64,000 nt of DNA from Lautropia mirabilis (GTDB lineage Bacteria; Pseudomonadota; Gammaproteobacteria; Burkholderiales; Burkholderiaceae_E), in the NCBI RefSeq assembly GCF_900637555.1, contig NZ_LR134378.1, positions 2,056,001 through 2,120,000 on the forward strand. Reading direction: 5' to 3'. The notes beneath the pieces were generated by a model. The model was not told the DNA's origin, did no database searches, and was given only the letters and a program-made list of their open reading frames with translations. Positions 55,054 through 63,839 of this stretch are shown one piece after another; position 1 is the first letter of the stretch, and every line of letters starts with the position of its first letter. A program made the translations under genes and the position numbers.

Positions 55054-55144
55054 GTACAGGGAGCATGTGCAGGGAGCATGTGCAGGGAGCATGTGCAGGG
55101 AGCATGTGCAGGGAGCATGTGCAGGGAGCATGTGCAGGGAGCAT
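55054..55144. repeat. Seven tandem copies of a 13-bp repeat
   Basis: Seven head-to-tail units of GTGCAGGGAGCAT (first copy GTACAGGGAGCAT), 91 bp in all, within the gene-free stretch 54787-55258. A partial copy (CAGGGAGCAT) lies at 55031-55040. The unit is not a multiple of three and no frame through it looks coding. Probable variable-number tandem repeat. Confidence 0.93.
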
Positions 55145-55258
55145 CCGCCGCGTTGAGGAACAGTCCTTGGCGTCAAAAGCCGGTCATATCTGAAAATCTC
55201 ATGATCGAATGGCCTGCTTCATCGTTTTTCGCATATGTAAGCGCCTAGAATCCGCCGC

Positions 55259-55921
55259 ATGGATTGGTCCTACGTGCAGGAAATCATTCCGCGCTTTGTC
55301 CAGGCGGCACTGGTGACGCTGAGGCTCTCGGCCTGGGGCGTGAGCCTGTCGTTGCTGCTGGGCCTGGCCGTGGCGCTTGTCACCAGCTACCGGGTGCGTC
55401 CCTTCGACAGCCTGGCGCGCGTCTACATCGAACTGTCGCGCAACACGCCGCTGCTCATCCAGCTCTTCTTCCTGTACTACGGGCTGCCCAAGATCGGCAT
55501 TCACTGGGATGGCTTCACCTGCGGCGTGATCGCGCTGACCTTCCTGGGCGGTAGCTACATGGCCGAGGCGCTGCGGGCCGGCCTGCAGGCGGTACCACGC
55601 GGACAGGTGGAATCGGCGCGCGCCATCGGGCTGCGGCGGGCACAGATTCTCCGGCATGTGGTATTGCCGCAGGCGCTGGCCATCGCGCTGCCGGCGCTGA
55701 CGGCCAATGCGCTCTTTCTGGTGAAGGAGACCTCGGTGATCAATGCGGTGTCGGTGGCCGAGCTGCTGTTCGTCACCAAGGACATCATCGGCACCGATTA
55801 CATGACCAACGAGGCGCTCTTCATGCTGCTGGTGTCGTACCTGGTGCTGCTGCTGCCGCTGTCGTGGCTGGCGGCATGGGTGGAGAAACGGATGCGGAGG
55901 GCGGAATATGGCGGCGCTTGA
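55259..55921 (+). CDS. Polar amino-acid ABC transporter permease 1
   Basis: A 220-residue HisM/GlnP-type permease with five hydrophobic segments and the EAA loop (AEALRAGLQAVPRGQVESARAIGLRRAQILRHVVLPQAL). The N-terminal VQAALVTLRLSAWGVSLSLLLGL is typical. TAGAAT at 55246-55251 would be a -10 only 7 bp before the ATG and there is no Shine-Dalgarno, so the message may be leaderless. It overlaps the next permease gene by 14 bp. Confidence 0.93.
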   Translation: MDWSYVQEIIPRFVQAALVTLRLSAWGVSLSLLLGLAVALVTSYRVRPFDSLARVYIELSRNTPLLIQLFFLYYGLPKIGIHWDGFTCGVIALTFLGGSYMAEALRAGLQAVPRGQVESARAIGLRRAQILRHVVLPQALAIALPALTANALFLVKETSVINAVSVAELLFVTKDIIGTDYMTNEALFMLLVSYLVLLLPLSWLAAWVEKRMRRAEYGGA

Positions 55922-56588
55922 GGTGCTGCTCTCGGGCCAGAACGTGCCGCGGCTGCTGCACGGGCTGTGGCTGACGCTCTACATCTCGGTGATCTCGGTG
56001 GCGGCCTCGGCGCTGCTGGGCACGGGGCTGGGGCTGCTGATGCGAAGCGGGAGCGCAGCAGTGCGCGCCGGCTGCCGCCTGTACCTGGAGACGATCCGGA
56101 TCGTGCCGATCCTGGTGTGGCTGTTCGTGCTGTATTTCGGACTGCCCACCTGGACGGGCTGGCACGTGGATGCCCTGTGGGTGTGCGTGGGCGTGTTCTC
56201 GCTGTGGGGCACGGCCGAGATGGGAGACCTGGTACGCGGGGCGCTCTCGTCGCTGCCGCCGCATCAGCGCACCTCGGCACTGGCCCTTGGGCTCACGCGG
56301 GCGCAGGTGTTCCGGTACGTCGAGGCGCCGCAGGCGCTGCGTCGGGTGCTGCCGGGGGCCATCAACCTGTTCACGCGGATGGTCAAGACCACGTCGCTGG
56401 CCGCGTTGATCAGCGTGATGGAAGTGGTGAAGGTGGGACAGCAGATCATTGAACGTTCGCAGATGATCGAGCCGAAGGTGCCGACGGCCTCGTTCTGGAT
56501 CTATGGGCTGATCTTCCTGCTGTATTTCCTGGTGTGCTGGCCGCTGTCATGGTGGGCAGCGCGGCTGGAACGACGCTGGGCGGCATGA
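55908..56588 (+). CDS. Polar amino-acid ABC transporter permease 2
   Basis: A 226-residue permease of the same family, partner of the preceding gene. EAA loop: GDLVRGALSSLPPHQRTSALALGLTRAQVFRYVEAPQALRRVLPG. Two distinct permeases (heterodimer) are usual for Asp/Glu- or His-type importers. Confidence 0.93.
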   Translation: MAALEVLLSGQNVPRLLHGLWLTLYISVISVAASALLGTGLGLLMRSGSAAVRAGCRLYLETIRIVPILVWLFVLYFGLPTWTGWHVDALWVCVGVFSLWGTAEMGDLVRGALSSLPPHQRTSALALGLTRAQVFRYVEAPQALRRVLPGAINLFTRMVKTTSLAALISVMEVVKVGQQIIERSQMIEPKVPTASFWIYGLIFLLYFLVCWPLSWWAARLERRWAA

Positions 56589-56716
56589 CAGGGCAAGGAC
56601 GGACGCAACGCACCGGACGCCGCGGGCTGGCCGCATGGTCGGTGCATGGCGCGCAAGGTCAGGGCTCGGAGAACGTGAGGCAAGGGGCGCAGGAACGGGA
56701 CGGGAGAACGTGAAGG

Positions 56717-57499
56717 ATGAGGCACGAGGAAGAAACGCATCGCGCCACGCCGGGCAATGAATCCGGTGAGGCACTGCTGACGCTGCATGGCGTGCACAAG
56801 CGCTATGGCGAGGTCGTGGCGCTGCATGGCATCGATCTGACGCTGCACCGGGGCGAAGTGGTGGTGATCCTGGGGCCGTCGGGCTGCGGCAAGAGCACGC
56901 TGCTGCGGACCATCAACGGCCTGGAACCGATCCAGGGCGGCGAGATCAGCATGGCGGGTGTGGGCGTCTTCGGGCGCGACGTGTCGTGGGACCAGGTGCG
57001 CCAGAAGGTGGGCATGGTGTTCCAGAGCTATGAACTCTTTGCCCACATGAACGTCATCGACAACATTCTGCTGGGGCCGCTGAAGGTGCAGAAGCGTGAC
57101 CGTGCCGAGGCCGAGGCCGAAGCGGACCGGCTGCTGGAGCGGGTGGGGCTGCTGGCGCGCAAGCAGGCCTGGCCGCGCGAACTGTCAGGCGGTCAGAAGC
57201 AGCGCATTGCCATCGTGCGGGCACTGTGCATGAATCCGGAAGTGATCCTGCTGGACGAGATCACGGCGGCGCTGGATCCGGAAATGGTGCGCGAGGTGCT
57301 GGACGTGGTGCTGGAGCTGGCGCGCGAGGGCATGAGCATGATCATCGTCACCCACGAGATGGGCTTTGCCGAGAAGGTGGCGGACCGGATCGTGTTCATG
57401 GATCAGGGGCGGATCATCGAGGAAGGAGCACCCGCCGCATTCTTTGCCCGGCCGCAGACCGAACGGGCCCGGGTGTTCCTGAACGGGCTGGACTATTGA
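56717..57499 (+). CDS. Polar amino-acid ABC transporter ATP-binding protein
   Basis: A 260-residue ATPase of the GlnQ/GltL type. Walker A GPSGCGKSTLLRTINGLE, Q-loop VFQSYELFAHMN, signature LSGGQKQRIAIVRAL, Walker B VILLDEITAALDPE (Ile where Pro-Thr-Ser is usual: DEITAALD), and H-loop IIVTHEMGF. Start at ATG 56717; no strong ribosome-binding site. It lies 128 bp after the second permease. Confidence 0.96.
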   Translation: MRHEEETHRATPGNESGEALLTLHGVHKRYGEVVALHGIDLTLHRGEVVVILGPSGCGKSTLLRTINGLEPIQGGEISMAGVGVFGRDVSWDQVRQKVGMVFQSYELFAHMNVIDNILLGPLKVQKRDRAEAEAEADRLLERVGLLARKQAWPRELSGGQKQRIAIVRALCMNPEVILLDEITAALDPEMVREVLDVVLELAREGMSMIIVTHEMGFAEKVADRIVFMDQGRIIEEGAPAAFFARPQTERARVFLNGLDY

Positions 57500-57719
57500 A
57501 GAAAAGGCCGACGCCGAAGGCGGATGGGTGACGGCGTTTGGCGTGTGGCGATCTGACGTTCGACACTCTGGCGGTGTTCCGGCTCTGGAAGGGGCATGGA
57601 CGATGGATGTTGTGGGGCACGGTCGCGTCGTGCCTCAAGTTTGAGAAGCAAGGGCGGTATGAACCGTGCCGCTTGTCTGAGTGGTAAGTATCCGAAACAA
57701 CCTGGAAAGGAAGGACATC

Positions 57720-58544
57720 ATGAAATTTGCATTCAAGCCGGTACTGATGGCCGCCCTGCTGGCGGCCGGTGTGGTGAGTGGCAGCCATGCGATGGCGGCT
57801 GATGACGGGCTGGCACGGATCAAGGCCAGCGACCGCATCCGCATCGGTGTGTTCGGTGACAAGCCGCCCTTTGGCTACATTGACAGCGAAGGCAAGAGTC
57901 AGGGCTTCGATGTGGAAATTGCCAAGGACTTTGCCAAGGATCTGCTGGGCAGCCCCGACAAGGTGGAATACGTGATCACCGAGGCAGCTAACCGGGTCGA
58001 GTATCTGAAATCCGGCAAGGTGGACATCATTCTGGCCAACTTCACGCAGACGAAGGAACGCGCCCGCGTGGTGGACTTCGCCGCGCCCTACATGAAGGTG
58101 TCGCTGGGTGTGGTCTCGCCCACCAAGGCGCCCATCAAGTCGGTGAACGAACTGGAAGGCAAGACGCTGCTGGTGAACAAGGGCACCACGGCCGATGCGT
58201 ATTTCAGCAAGAAGTACCCGGATATTTCGCTGCTGAAATATGACCAGAACACTGAGACCTTCGATGCGCTGAAGGATGGTCGTGGTGCAGCACTGGCCCA
58301 CGACAACGCCTTGCTGTGGGCCTGGGCCAAGGAAAATCCGGGTTATGAAGTCGCCATCGGCCAGCTGGGTGAGCCGGAATTCATCGCTCCGGCGGTGAAG
58401 AAAGGTGATGACGCCCTGCGCGCCTGGATCGACCAGGAAGTGGCCAAGCTCAAGCAGGACGGCCGTCTGAAAGCCGCCTACGAGAAGACCCTGCGCCCGG
58501 TCTACGGCGACAAGGTCCCGGCCGAGCAGCTGCTGGCGGAGTGA
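57720..58544 (+). CDS. Amino-acid ABC transporter periplasmic binding protein (SBP family 3)
   Basis: A 274-residue secreted binding protein; signal peptide ends near HAMAAD. Family 3 marks: IRIGVFGDKPPFGYIDSEGKSQGFDVEIAKDFAKDLLG, NRVEYLKSGKVDIILANFTQTKERARVVDFAAPY, and GKTLLVNKGTTADAYF. It resembles the Asp/Glu or cysteine binding subgroup (PEB1a/CjaA). Strong AAGGAAGG before ATG 57720. It completes the importer with the three preceding genes; the 220-bp gap may hold a separate promoter so that the binding protein is made in excess. Confidence 0.93.
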   Translation: MKFAFKPVLMAALLAAGVVSGSHAMAADDGLARIKASDRIRIGVFGDKPPFGYIDSEGKSQGFDVEIAKDFAKDLLGSPDKVEYVITEAANRVEYLKSGKVDIILANFTQTKERARVVDFAAPYMKVSLGVVSPTKAPIKSVNELEGKTLLVNKGTTADAYFSKKYPDISLLKYDQNTETFDALKDGRGAALAHDNALLWAWAKENPGYEVAIGQLGEPEFIAPAVKKGDDALRAWIDQEVAKLKQDGRLKAAYEKTLRPVYGDKVPAEQLLAE

Positions 58545-58548
58545 GGCT

Positions 58549-58722
58549 AGCTGGCGCTTGACGGCGTGTCAGCATGCCGAGCAGGCACTGCTTGATCAGC
58601 GCCTGCTCATGATGTCTGGCAGCCAGTATCAGGCCATCCTGGACATGCTGGACCGTCCGGAACAGGACAACCCGGGGTTGGCCGACCTGTTTTCCCGGGT
58701 GCCGGTCTGGGACGCTCAATGA
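58549..58722 (+). pseudogene. Remnant of a TacA-type (DUF1778) antitoxin
   Basis: The frame encodes TACQHAEQALLDQRLLMM, then SGSQYQAILDMLDRPEQDNPG and LADLFSRVPVWDAQ before the stop at 58722. This is the C-terminal half of a DUF1778 antitoxin (consensus AEEALLxQRxxxLSxExWxxFLxxLDxPPxxNxxLxxLL). The N-terminal RHH half is missing; the frame fades into the end of the upstream binding-protein gene. Confidence 0.7.
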
Positions 58723-58775
58723 AGCGGGTTGCGCTACAGCCGTTGGCGGCCCATCATCGGCAGACAAGTCCCTGA
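58719..58775 (+). pseudogene. Remnant of a GNAT-type toxin (TacT-like) start
   Basis: An ATG overlapping the antitoxin stop (ATGA) opens MKRVALQPLAAHHRQTSP and then stops. The P-L-A-A-H-H run matches the start of TacT-family acetyltransferase toxins (PLxxxHDxSxF). The rest of the toxin is gone; the tetR gene ends five bases further on. Confidence 0.5.
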
Positions 58776-58779
58776 ATCC

Positions 58780-59493
58780 TCAGGGCAGAGGATCAGCCGG
58801 CGGCGTGAGGCTGGCACGGATGGCCGCCAATCCGGCCATTGCAAAGCGATGCAGGTGGTCGACCAGCACCTCGGGCTGCATGTGTCGCAGCTCATGCAGT
58901 GGCCCCGGCAGCTCTCGCCGGGCGATCAGCATCATGATGCAGGGGGCGCCGACGCTGAACATGCAGCGTGTGACCACCGGGTCGTCGGCGTCGATGTCGA
59001 TGATCTCGGCCACCAGCTGGCGCACCAGCGACAGCTTGGGGGCGCTCTCGGTCCTGAACAGCACCTGCAGGTGCGAGGAAGGGGCCATCACTTCGGCGGC
59101 CAGCAGGCCCAGGTGCCAGTTGGTCTGTGCGCTGGTGGCTTGGCTGACCAGCTGGGCCATCAGGATGCGAAGCCTTTCGGACGCTGGCAGCGGTGCATGC
59201 ACGAGCTGGCTGAGTGCGTCGACGGTGAAGAGCCGCCGGTGGGCTTCGATCAGCGTGGCCTGGTAGAGGCCGCTGCGGCTGCCAAAGTGATAGTTGATGG
59301 AGGCCAGGTCCACGCCGGCGTGGGCAGCCACTGCCTTGCTGGTGGTTTCGGCAAAGCCCCGACTGCCGAACAGCTCGCCCGCGGCCTGCAGGATGCGGGC
59401 ACGGGTGGCTTCGCCGTCGGTACGGGAGGCGCGGGCATTGGCGGGGTTGGGGATCATGGGCGCATTGTTCCTGATTTGCGGCGCTCTGGCCAT
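58780..59493 (-). CDS. TetR-family regulator with DUF1956 domain (CecR/YbiH-like)
   Basis: A 237-residue repressor. Helix-turn-helix at residues about 28-75 (ARILQAAGELFGSRGFAETTSKAVAAHAGVDLASINYHFGSRSGLYQATL); C-terminal ligand domain of the DUF1956 type (about 90-225). E. coli CecR (YbiH) controls the ybhGFSR exporter, and here the divergent operon is a YbhG-F-S-R equivalent, which supports the call. Start could be ATG 59493 or ATG 59457 (MIPNPANAR). Confidence 0.9.
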   Translation of the reverse strand: MARAPQIRNNAPMIPNPANARASRTDGEATRARILQAAGELFGSRGFAETTSKAVAAHAGVDLASINYHFGSRSGLYQATLIEAHRRLFTVDALSQLVHAPLPASERLRILMAQLVSQATSAQTNWHLGLLAAEVMAPSSHLQVLFRTESAPKLSLVRQLVAEIIDIDADDPVVTRCMFSVGAPCIMMLIARRELPGPLHELRHMQPEVLVDHLHRFAMAGLAAIRASLTPPADPLP

Positions 59494-59546
59494 CCTGTGC
59501 CATCCCGGGTGTGCCGGCTGGGGTGCAGGTAGCCCCGTGATCTACG

Positions 59547-59567
59547 ACGTATGGTCGCCATTTACGT
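59547..59567. promoter_or_regulatory. Candidate TetR operator
   Basis: Imperfect dyad ACGTA-TGG-tcg-CCA-TT-TACGT (59547-59567) in the tetR/exporter intergenic region, just upstream of an AT-rich stretch (59570-59635) with TAAGAT at about 59626-59631 as a possible -10 for the exporter. TetR regulators usually bind dyads of this size. Confidence 0.4.
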
Positions 59568-59673
59568 AAGCAGCATTCACTTGATATTTCCATAGGACTA
59601 ATTTCAATTCAATTTAACTTTAAGGTAAGATGGGTTCCACGGGATGGCCTACTGTCCGTCCGGGGATGCGCTC

Positions 59674-60687
59674 ATGAAGAAACCCATCGCGATGATCGTG
59701 CTGCTGGCCGCCGTGGCGGCGTGCTGGTACGGCTGGCAGCACTGGCGTCCGCAGGGACAGGACGCCGGCGTTTTCTACGGCAACATCGACGTGCGGCAGG
59801 TGTCGCTGGCCTTCGAGGGCAGCGGGCGTGTGGCGCAGGTGGATGCGGAGGAAGGTGACCGGGTTCAGCCGGGCCAGGTGCTGGCGGTACTGGATACGCG
59901 CACGCTGGCGCTGCAGGCGGATCAGGCGGCGGCCCAGCTGCGGGTGCAGGAAGAGAACCTGCGGCGGCTGAAGAACGGTGCACGGCCGGCCGAGATCGCC
60001 CAGGCACGCAGCCGGCTGGCGGCTGCCCAGGCGGATGCCCAGCGTGCCCGTCGTGAGCAGGCGCGGCTGGAGCGGATTGCGACGGCCAGTGCCGGCGCGG
60101 TGAGTGTTCAGGATGTGGACCGGGCGCGCAGTGCGGCCCGGGTGGCGCAGGCCGCCGTGAAGGAGCGGCAGGATGCACTGGCCTTGGTGCAGGAGGGCGC
60201 ACGCCGCGAGGAGATCGATGCGGCCGATGCCCAGGTGGCGGCAGCACGTGCCCAGCTGGCGCTGCTGCGTCATCAGCTGGACCAGGGGGAACTGCGGGCG
60301 CCAGTGACGGCCGTGGTGCGTTCGCGCCTGCTGGAGCCGGGTGACATGGCGTCGCCGCAGCGTCCGGTTCTGGCGCTGGCGGTGACCAGTCCCAAATGGG
60401 CGCGCATCTACGTGGATGAGTCCAGCCTGGGGCAGGTGAAGCCCGGGCAGGCAGCGCAGTTGAGCGTGGATTCGATGCCGGGACGGACGCTGGCCGGCAG
60501 GGTCGGCTACATCTCGTCGGTGGCCGAGTTTACGCCCAAGTCGGTGCAGACCGAGGTGCTGCGCACCAGCCTGGTGTACGAGGTGCGGGTGCTGGTGGAT
60601 GACCCCGATGATGCGCTGCGGCTGGGGCAGCCGGTGACGGTGCGGCTGGAGTCAGGCACGGCGGACCGGAACCATGAGGGCGGATGA
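59674..60687 (+). CDS. HlyD-family periplasmic adaptor of ABC exporter (YbhG-like)
   Basis: A 337-residue membrane-fusion protein. N-terminal anchor (MIVLLAAVAACWYGW), biotinyl-lipoyl half-motif (GSGRVAQVDAEEGDRVQPGQVLAVLD), a long Ala/Arg/Glu coiled-coil hairpin (residues about 85-205), second lipoyl half (LRAPVTAVVRSRLLEPGDMASP) and a beta-barrel domain (AQLSVDSMPGRTLAGRVGYISS). Start at ATG 59674 with GGGGA upstream; an ATG at 59644 is an alternative. Overlaps the ATPase gene by 14 bp. Confidence 0.93.
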   Translation: MKKPIAMIVLLAAVAACWYGWQHWRPQGQDAGVFYGNIDVRQVSLAFEGSGRVAQVDAEEGDRVQPGQVLAVLDTRTLALQADQAAAQLRVQEENLRRLKNGARPAEIAQARSRLAAAQADAQRARREQARLERIATASAGAVSVQDVDRARSAARVAQAAVKERQDALALVQEGARREEIDAADAQVAAARAQLALLRHQLDQGELRAPVTAVVRSRLLEPGDMASPQRPVLALAVTSPKWARIYVDESSLGQVKPGQAAQLSVDSMPGRTLAGRVGYISSVAEFTPKSVQTEVLRTSLVYEVRVLVDDPDDALRLGQPVTVRLESGTADRNHEGG

Positions 60688-62473
60688 ATCCGTGGTTCGC
60701 GCCGAGGGCCTGACCCGGCGCTTCACGAGGCCAGATGGGCGTCCGCTGGTGGCACTGGATCGGGTGTCGCTGTCGGTGACCCGGGGGCAGCTCACGGCCC
60801 TGGTGGGGCCGGATGGCGCGGGCAAGACCACACTGATGCGGATGGTGGCCGGATTGCTGGCGCCGGATGAGGGCAGTCTCCATGTGCTGGGACGGGATGT
60901 GGCTCGTAACGCCCAGGAGGTCCAGGACCGCATCAGCTACATGCCGCAGCGCTTTGGCCTGTATGAGGATCTGAGCGTGCAGGAAAACCTGGACCTGTAT
61001 GCTGATCTGCATGGCGTGCCGCAGGCAGTGCGCCGCGAACGCTTTGCCCGGCTGATGGCCATGACGGATCTGGCGCGCTTCACGGCGCGCCCCGCCGGCA
61101 AGCTTTCCGGCGGTATGAAACAGAAACTGGGCCTGGCCTGCACGCTGGTGCGATCGCCCGAACTGCTGCTACTGGACGAGCCCAGTGTAGGGGTGGATCC
61201 GCTGTCGCGCCGTGATCTGTGGGAGATTCTGCTGCAGCTGGTGCGGGACGAGCAGCTGAGCGTGGTGGTAAGCACCGCCTACATGGATGAGGCCGAACGC
61301 TGTGCGCACGTTCACGTGATGAACGCCGGTCAGGTACTGGCCAACGGCACGCCGCAGGCACTGGCGCAGCGGGCGCAGGGCCTCACCTTCGTGGCGACGC
61401 CGCCAGTTGGCATGGCGGCGCGCATGCTGCAGGCGCGGCTGCTGGATGCAGCGTCTGCCGTGGTGGATGCCGTGCCCCGGGGCGGGCAGGTACGCTTCAT
61501 CCATCGGCCGGATGTTGATGAAGCGGCATTGCGGCCGTTGCTGGAGAACGTGGAAGTGCATCCCCGACCGGCCGAGCTGGAGGATGCCTTCATGCTGATG
61601 CTGCGCCAGCACGCAGAGGCGGCTGGTGGGCAATCATCTTCGGAAGAGCTGTCTGCGGCCGGAGCGGACCGAACCCTGCAGGGGCGGAGGAATGATGAAC
61701 CGACCGCCCCGGCCGCGGTGGAAGACCATGCTGAACCCGTCATCGTGGTGCGCGATCTGGTGCGCCGCTTCGGTGACTTCACGGCGGTGGCCAGCACCTC
61801 GTTCGAGGTGCGGCGGGGCGAGATCTTCGGCTTGCTGGGACCCAACGGGGCCGGCAAGACCACCACGTTCCGGATGCTGTGCGGATTGCTGCCGGCCACC
61901 AGCGGCTCGCTGCAGGTGGCGGGCGCGAACCTGCGAGTGGCACCGGCGCGGGCACGGGCCCGTATCGGCTATGTGGCACAGAAGTTCTCGCTCTATGCCA
62001 CGCTGACCGTGCGCGAGAACCTGGCGTTCTATGGCGCGGCCTATGGCCTGCACGGCCGACAGCTCGCCGAGCGGATGCAGGCCATGCTGCAGCGCTTCGA
62101 TCTGGATCCGGAGGCCGAAAGCGGTCTGCTGCCGGCCGGCTATCGCCAGCGTCTGGCCATGGCGGCAGGGCTCATCCATGCGCCCGACATCCTGTTCCTG
62201 GACGAGCCCACCAGCGGCATCGACCCGCTGGCGCGGCGTGCATTCTGGCGCACCATCACGGCGCTGTCGGCACAGGGCGTGACGATCGTCATCACCACGC
62301 ACTTCATGGAAGAGGCCGAATACTGTGATCGCATTGCCATCCAGGATGCGGGGCGGATGCTGGCGCTGGGCACGCCGCACGAGGTGCGCGAGCTGGCGGG
62401 CGGGGCGGGCAGCGACATGAACGAGGCGTTCATCGCCATTGTCGAGCAGGGACGCCGGGAGGCTGTGACATGA
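60674..62473 (+). CDS. Double ATP-binding protein of ABC exporter (YbhF-like)
   Basis: A 599-residue protein with two complete nucleotide-binding domains. Domain 1: GPDGAGKTTLMRMVAG, LSGGMKQKLGLACTL, LLLLDEPSVGVDPLSRRDLW. Domain 2: GPNGAGKTTTFRMLCG, LPAGYRQRLAMAAGLI (degenerate signature), ILFLDEPTSGIDPLARRAFW. A Ser/Ala/Glu-rich linker of about 50 residues (about 315-365) joins them. It drives drug or bile-type compound export with the adaptor and two permeases. Confidence 0.95.
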   Translation: MRADESVVRAEGLTRRFTRPDGRPLVALDRVSLSVTRGQLTALVGPDGAGKTTLMRMVAGLLAPDEGSLHVLGRDVARNAQEVQDRISYMPQRFGLYEDLSVQENLDLYADLHGVPQAVRRERFARLMAMTDLARFTARPAGKLSGGMKQKLGLACTLVRSPELLLLDEPSVGVDPLSRRDLWEILLQLVRDEQLSVVVSTAYMDEAERCAHVHVMNAGQVLANGTPQALAQRAQGLTFVATPPVGMAARMLQARLLDAASAVVDAVPRGGQVRFIHRPDVDEAALRPLLENVEVHPRPAELEDAFMLMLRQHAEAAGGQSSSEELSAAGADRTLQGRRNDEPTAPAAVEDHAEPVIVVRDLVRRFGDFTAVASTSFEVRRGEIFGLLGPNGAGKTTTFRMLCGLLPATSGSLQVAGANLRVAPARARARIGYVAQKFSLYATLTVRENLAFYGAAYGLHGRQLAERMQAMLQRFDLDPEAESGLLPAGYRQRLAMAAGLIHAPDILFLDEPTSGIDPLARRAFWRTITALSAQGVTIVITTHFMEEAEYCDRIAIQDAGRMLALGTPHEVRELAGGAGSDMNEAFIAIVEQGRREAVT

Positions 62474-62615
62474 CCAGGATCGCTATCGTGAATCTGTCAG
62501 TCAGGCGAATGACATCCGGGCTGGGCGCCTGCCTGCGGGCAAGGAAGTGCACCATCCTGTTTGACACTCACCCTCAGTACCCTGTTGTTGGCCTGTGGAC
62601 GCAGGAGAGCTGTTC

Positions 62616-63752
62616 ATGAGGGCGACGGGTTTCTGGCACCGGCTGTGGGCGCTTGTGAAGAAGGAGTTCCATCAGATGCTGCGCGACCGCAGCAACCTGC
62701 TGGTGGGTCTGGCGCTGCCGGTGACGCTGATCCTGCTGTTCGGCTACGGCATGTCCTTCGACGTGAAGGACGTGCGGGTGGCGATGGTGCTGGAAGATGC
62801 GTCGCCCCGCGTGCAGCAGGTGCTGGCCGGACTGCGTGGATCCACCTACATGGAGCCGCGCTGGGCGGGCAGCATGCCGCAGGCCGAGCAATGGCTGCGC
62901 CGGCACGAGGTGGAGGCCATCCTGCGGGTGCCATCGGACTTTTCCGGGCGGCTGCAGACCGGCGACGCGAAGGTGCAGATGGTGGTCAATGGCAGTGAAT
63001 CCACGTCGGCCGCCACCATCGAGTCCTACGTGAATGGCGTGCTGGCGCTCTGGGCGCAGAAGGAGGTGGATCGGGCTGGCCCGGCCGGGCAGACTCTGGC
63101 GGCAGGCAGCGTGCAGGTGCAGCAGCGGCTTTGGTTCAACGAGGCCGGCGAGAGCACCTGGTTCCTGGTGCCGGGACTGCTGGTACTGGTGCTCACGCTG
63201 ATCGGGGCCTTTCTCACCTCGCTGCTCATTGCCCGTGAATGGGAGCGCGGCACGATGGAGTCGCTCTTCGTGACGCCGGTGCGGCCGCTGGAGATTGTGC
63301 TGGCCAAGCTGATTCCCTACGTGGGCGTGGGGCTGGTGGATCTGGCCATGTGCCTGCTGGCGGCGCATTTCCTTTTCGAGGTGCCGATGCGCGGCTCGCT
63401 GGGCATGATGGTGCTGGGGGGCACGCTGTACCTGGTGGTGTCGTTGCTGATGGGGCTCTTCATTTCGGGGCGCACGCGCAACCAGTTTCAGGCCAGTCAG
63501 GTGGCACTTCTGGGGAGCCTGCTGCCGTCGATGATGCTGTCGGGTTTCATCTTCGACCTGCGCAATGCACCGGCACTGGTTCAGGTCATCGGGCATCTGC
63601 TGCCGGCCACGCACTTCATGGGGCTGACCAAGAGCCTGTTCCTGATGGGCAACCACTGGCCGACCATCGTGCAGGACCTGGTCATTCTGCTGCTGTATGC
63701 GGTGCTGCTGCTGTGGGCCACGTTGCGCACGGTAAGAAAGCGGCTGGACTGA
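62616..63752 (+). CDS. ABC-2 type permease (YbhS-like)
   Basis: A 378-residue permease. N-terminal LVKKEFHQMLRDRSNLLVGLALPVTLILLFGYGMSFDVKDVRVAMV with TM1, a large periplasmic domain (residues about 45-170), then five more helices with REWERGTMESLFVTPVRPLEIVLAKLIPY, the ABC-2 signature, and LRNAPALVQVIGHLLPATHF. Start at ATG 62616 with AGGAG six bases upstream. A 142-bp gap separates it from the ATPase gene; I see no gene there. Confidence 0.93.
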   Translation: MRATGFWHRLWALVKKEFHQMLRDRSNLLVGLALPVTLILLFGYGMSFDVKDVRVAMVLEDASPRVQQVLAGLRGSTYMEPRWAGSMPQAEQWLRRHEVEAILRVPSDFSGRLQTGDAKVQMVVNGSESTSAATIESYVNGVLALWAQKEVDRAGPAGQTLAAGSVQVQQRLWFNEAGESTWFLVPGLLVLVLTLIGAFLTSLLIAREWERGTMESLFVTPVRPLEIVLAKLIPYVGVGLVDLAMCLLAAHFLFEVPMRGSLGMMVLGGTLYLVVSLLMGLFISGRTRNQFQASQVALLGSLLPSMMLSGFIFDLRNAPALVQVIGHLLPATHFMGLTKSLFLMGNHWPTIVQDLVILLLYAVLLLWATLRTVRKRLD

Positions 63753-63839
63753 CAGGGCAGGGCGGTGGAGATCCGAACGCAGAGAGAGAAGCGGCAGGTG
63801 AAGGCGCGTGTTGTCGACCCTGCCCGGGAGGGTATCCGG

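Noticed and set aside
55054-55144. CRISPR array
   Set aside because: Units are 13 bp with no spacers and no cas genes nearby; a simple tandem repeat.
54523-55176. Long minus-strand frame through the 13-bp repeats, giving a repeated HAPCTCSLHMLP peptide
   Set aside because: The repeat is 13 bp and therefore rotates frames; the peptide is a by-product. Only the SemiSWEET part from 54786 is coding.
57510-57719. Riboswitch-like structure before the amino-acid binding protein gene
   Set aside because: GGCACGGT and ACCGTGCC can pair over about 40 nt, but no known riboswitch core is visible and the pairing could be chance.
62474-62615. Internal promoter in the exporter operon (TTGACA near 62561)
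   Set aside because: No -10 at an acceptable distance; the nearest candidate hexamers are 11 bp away or non-matching.
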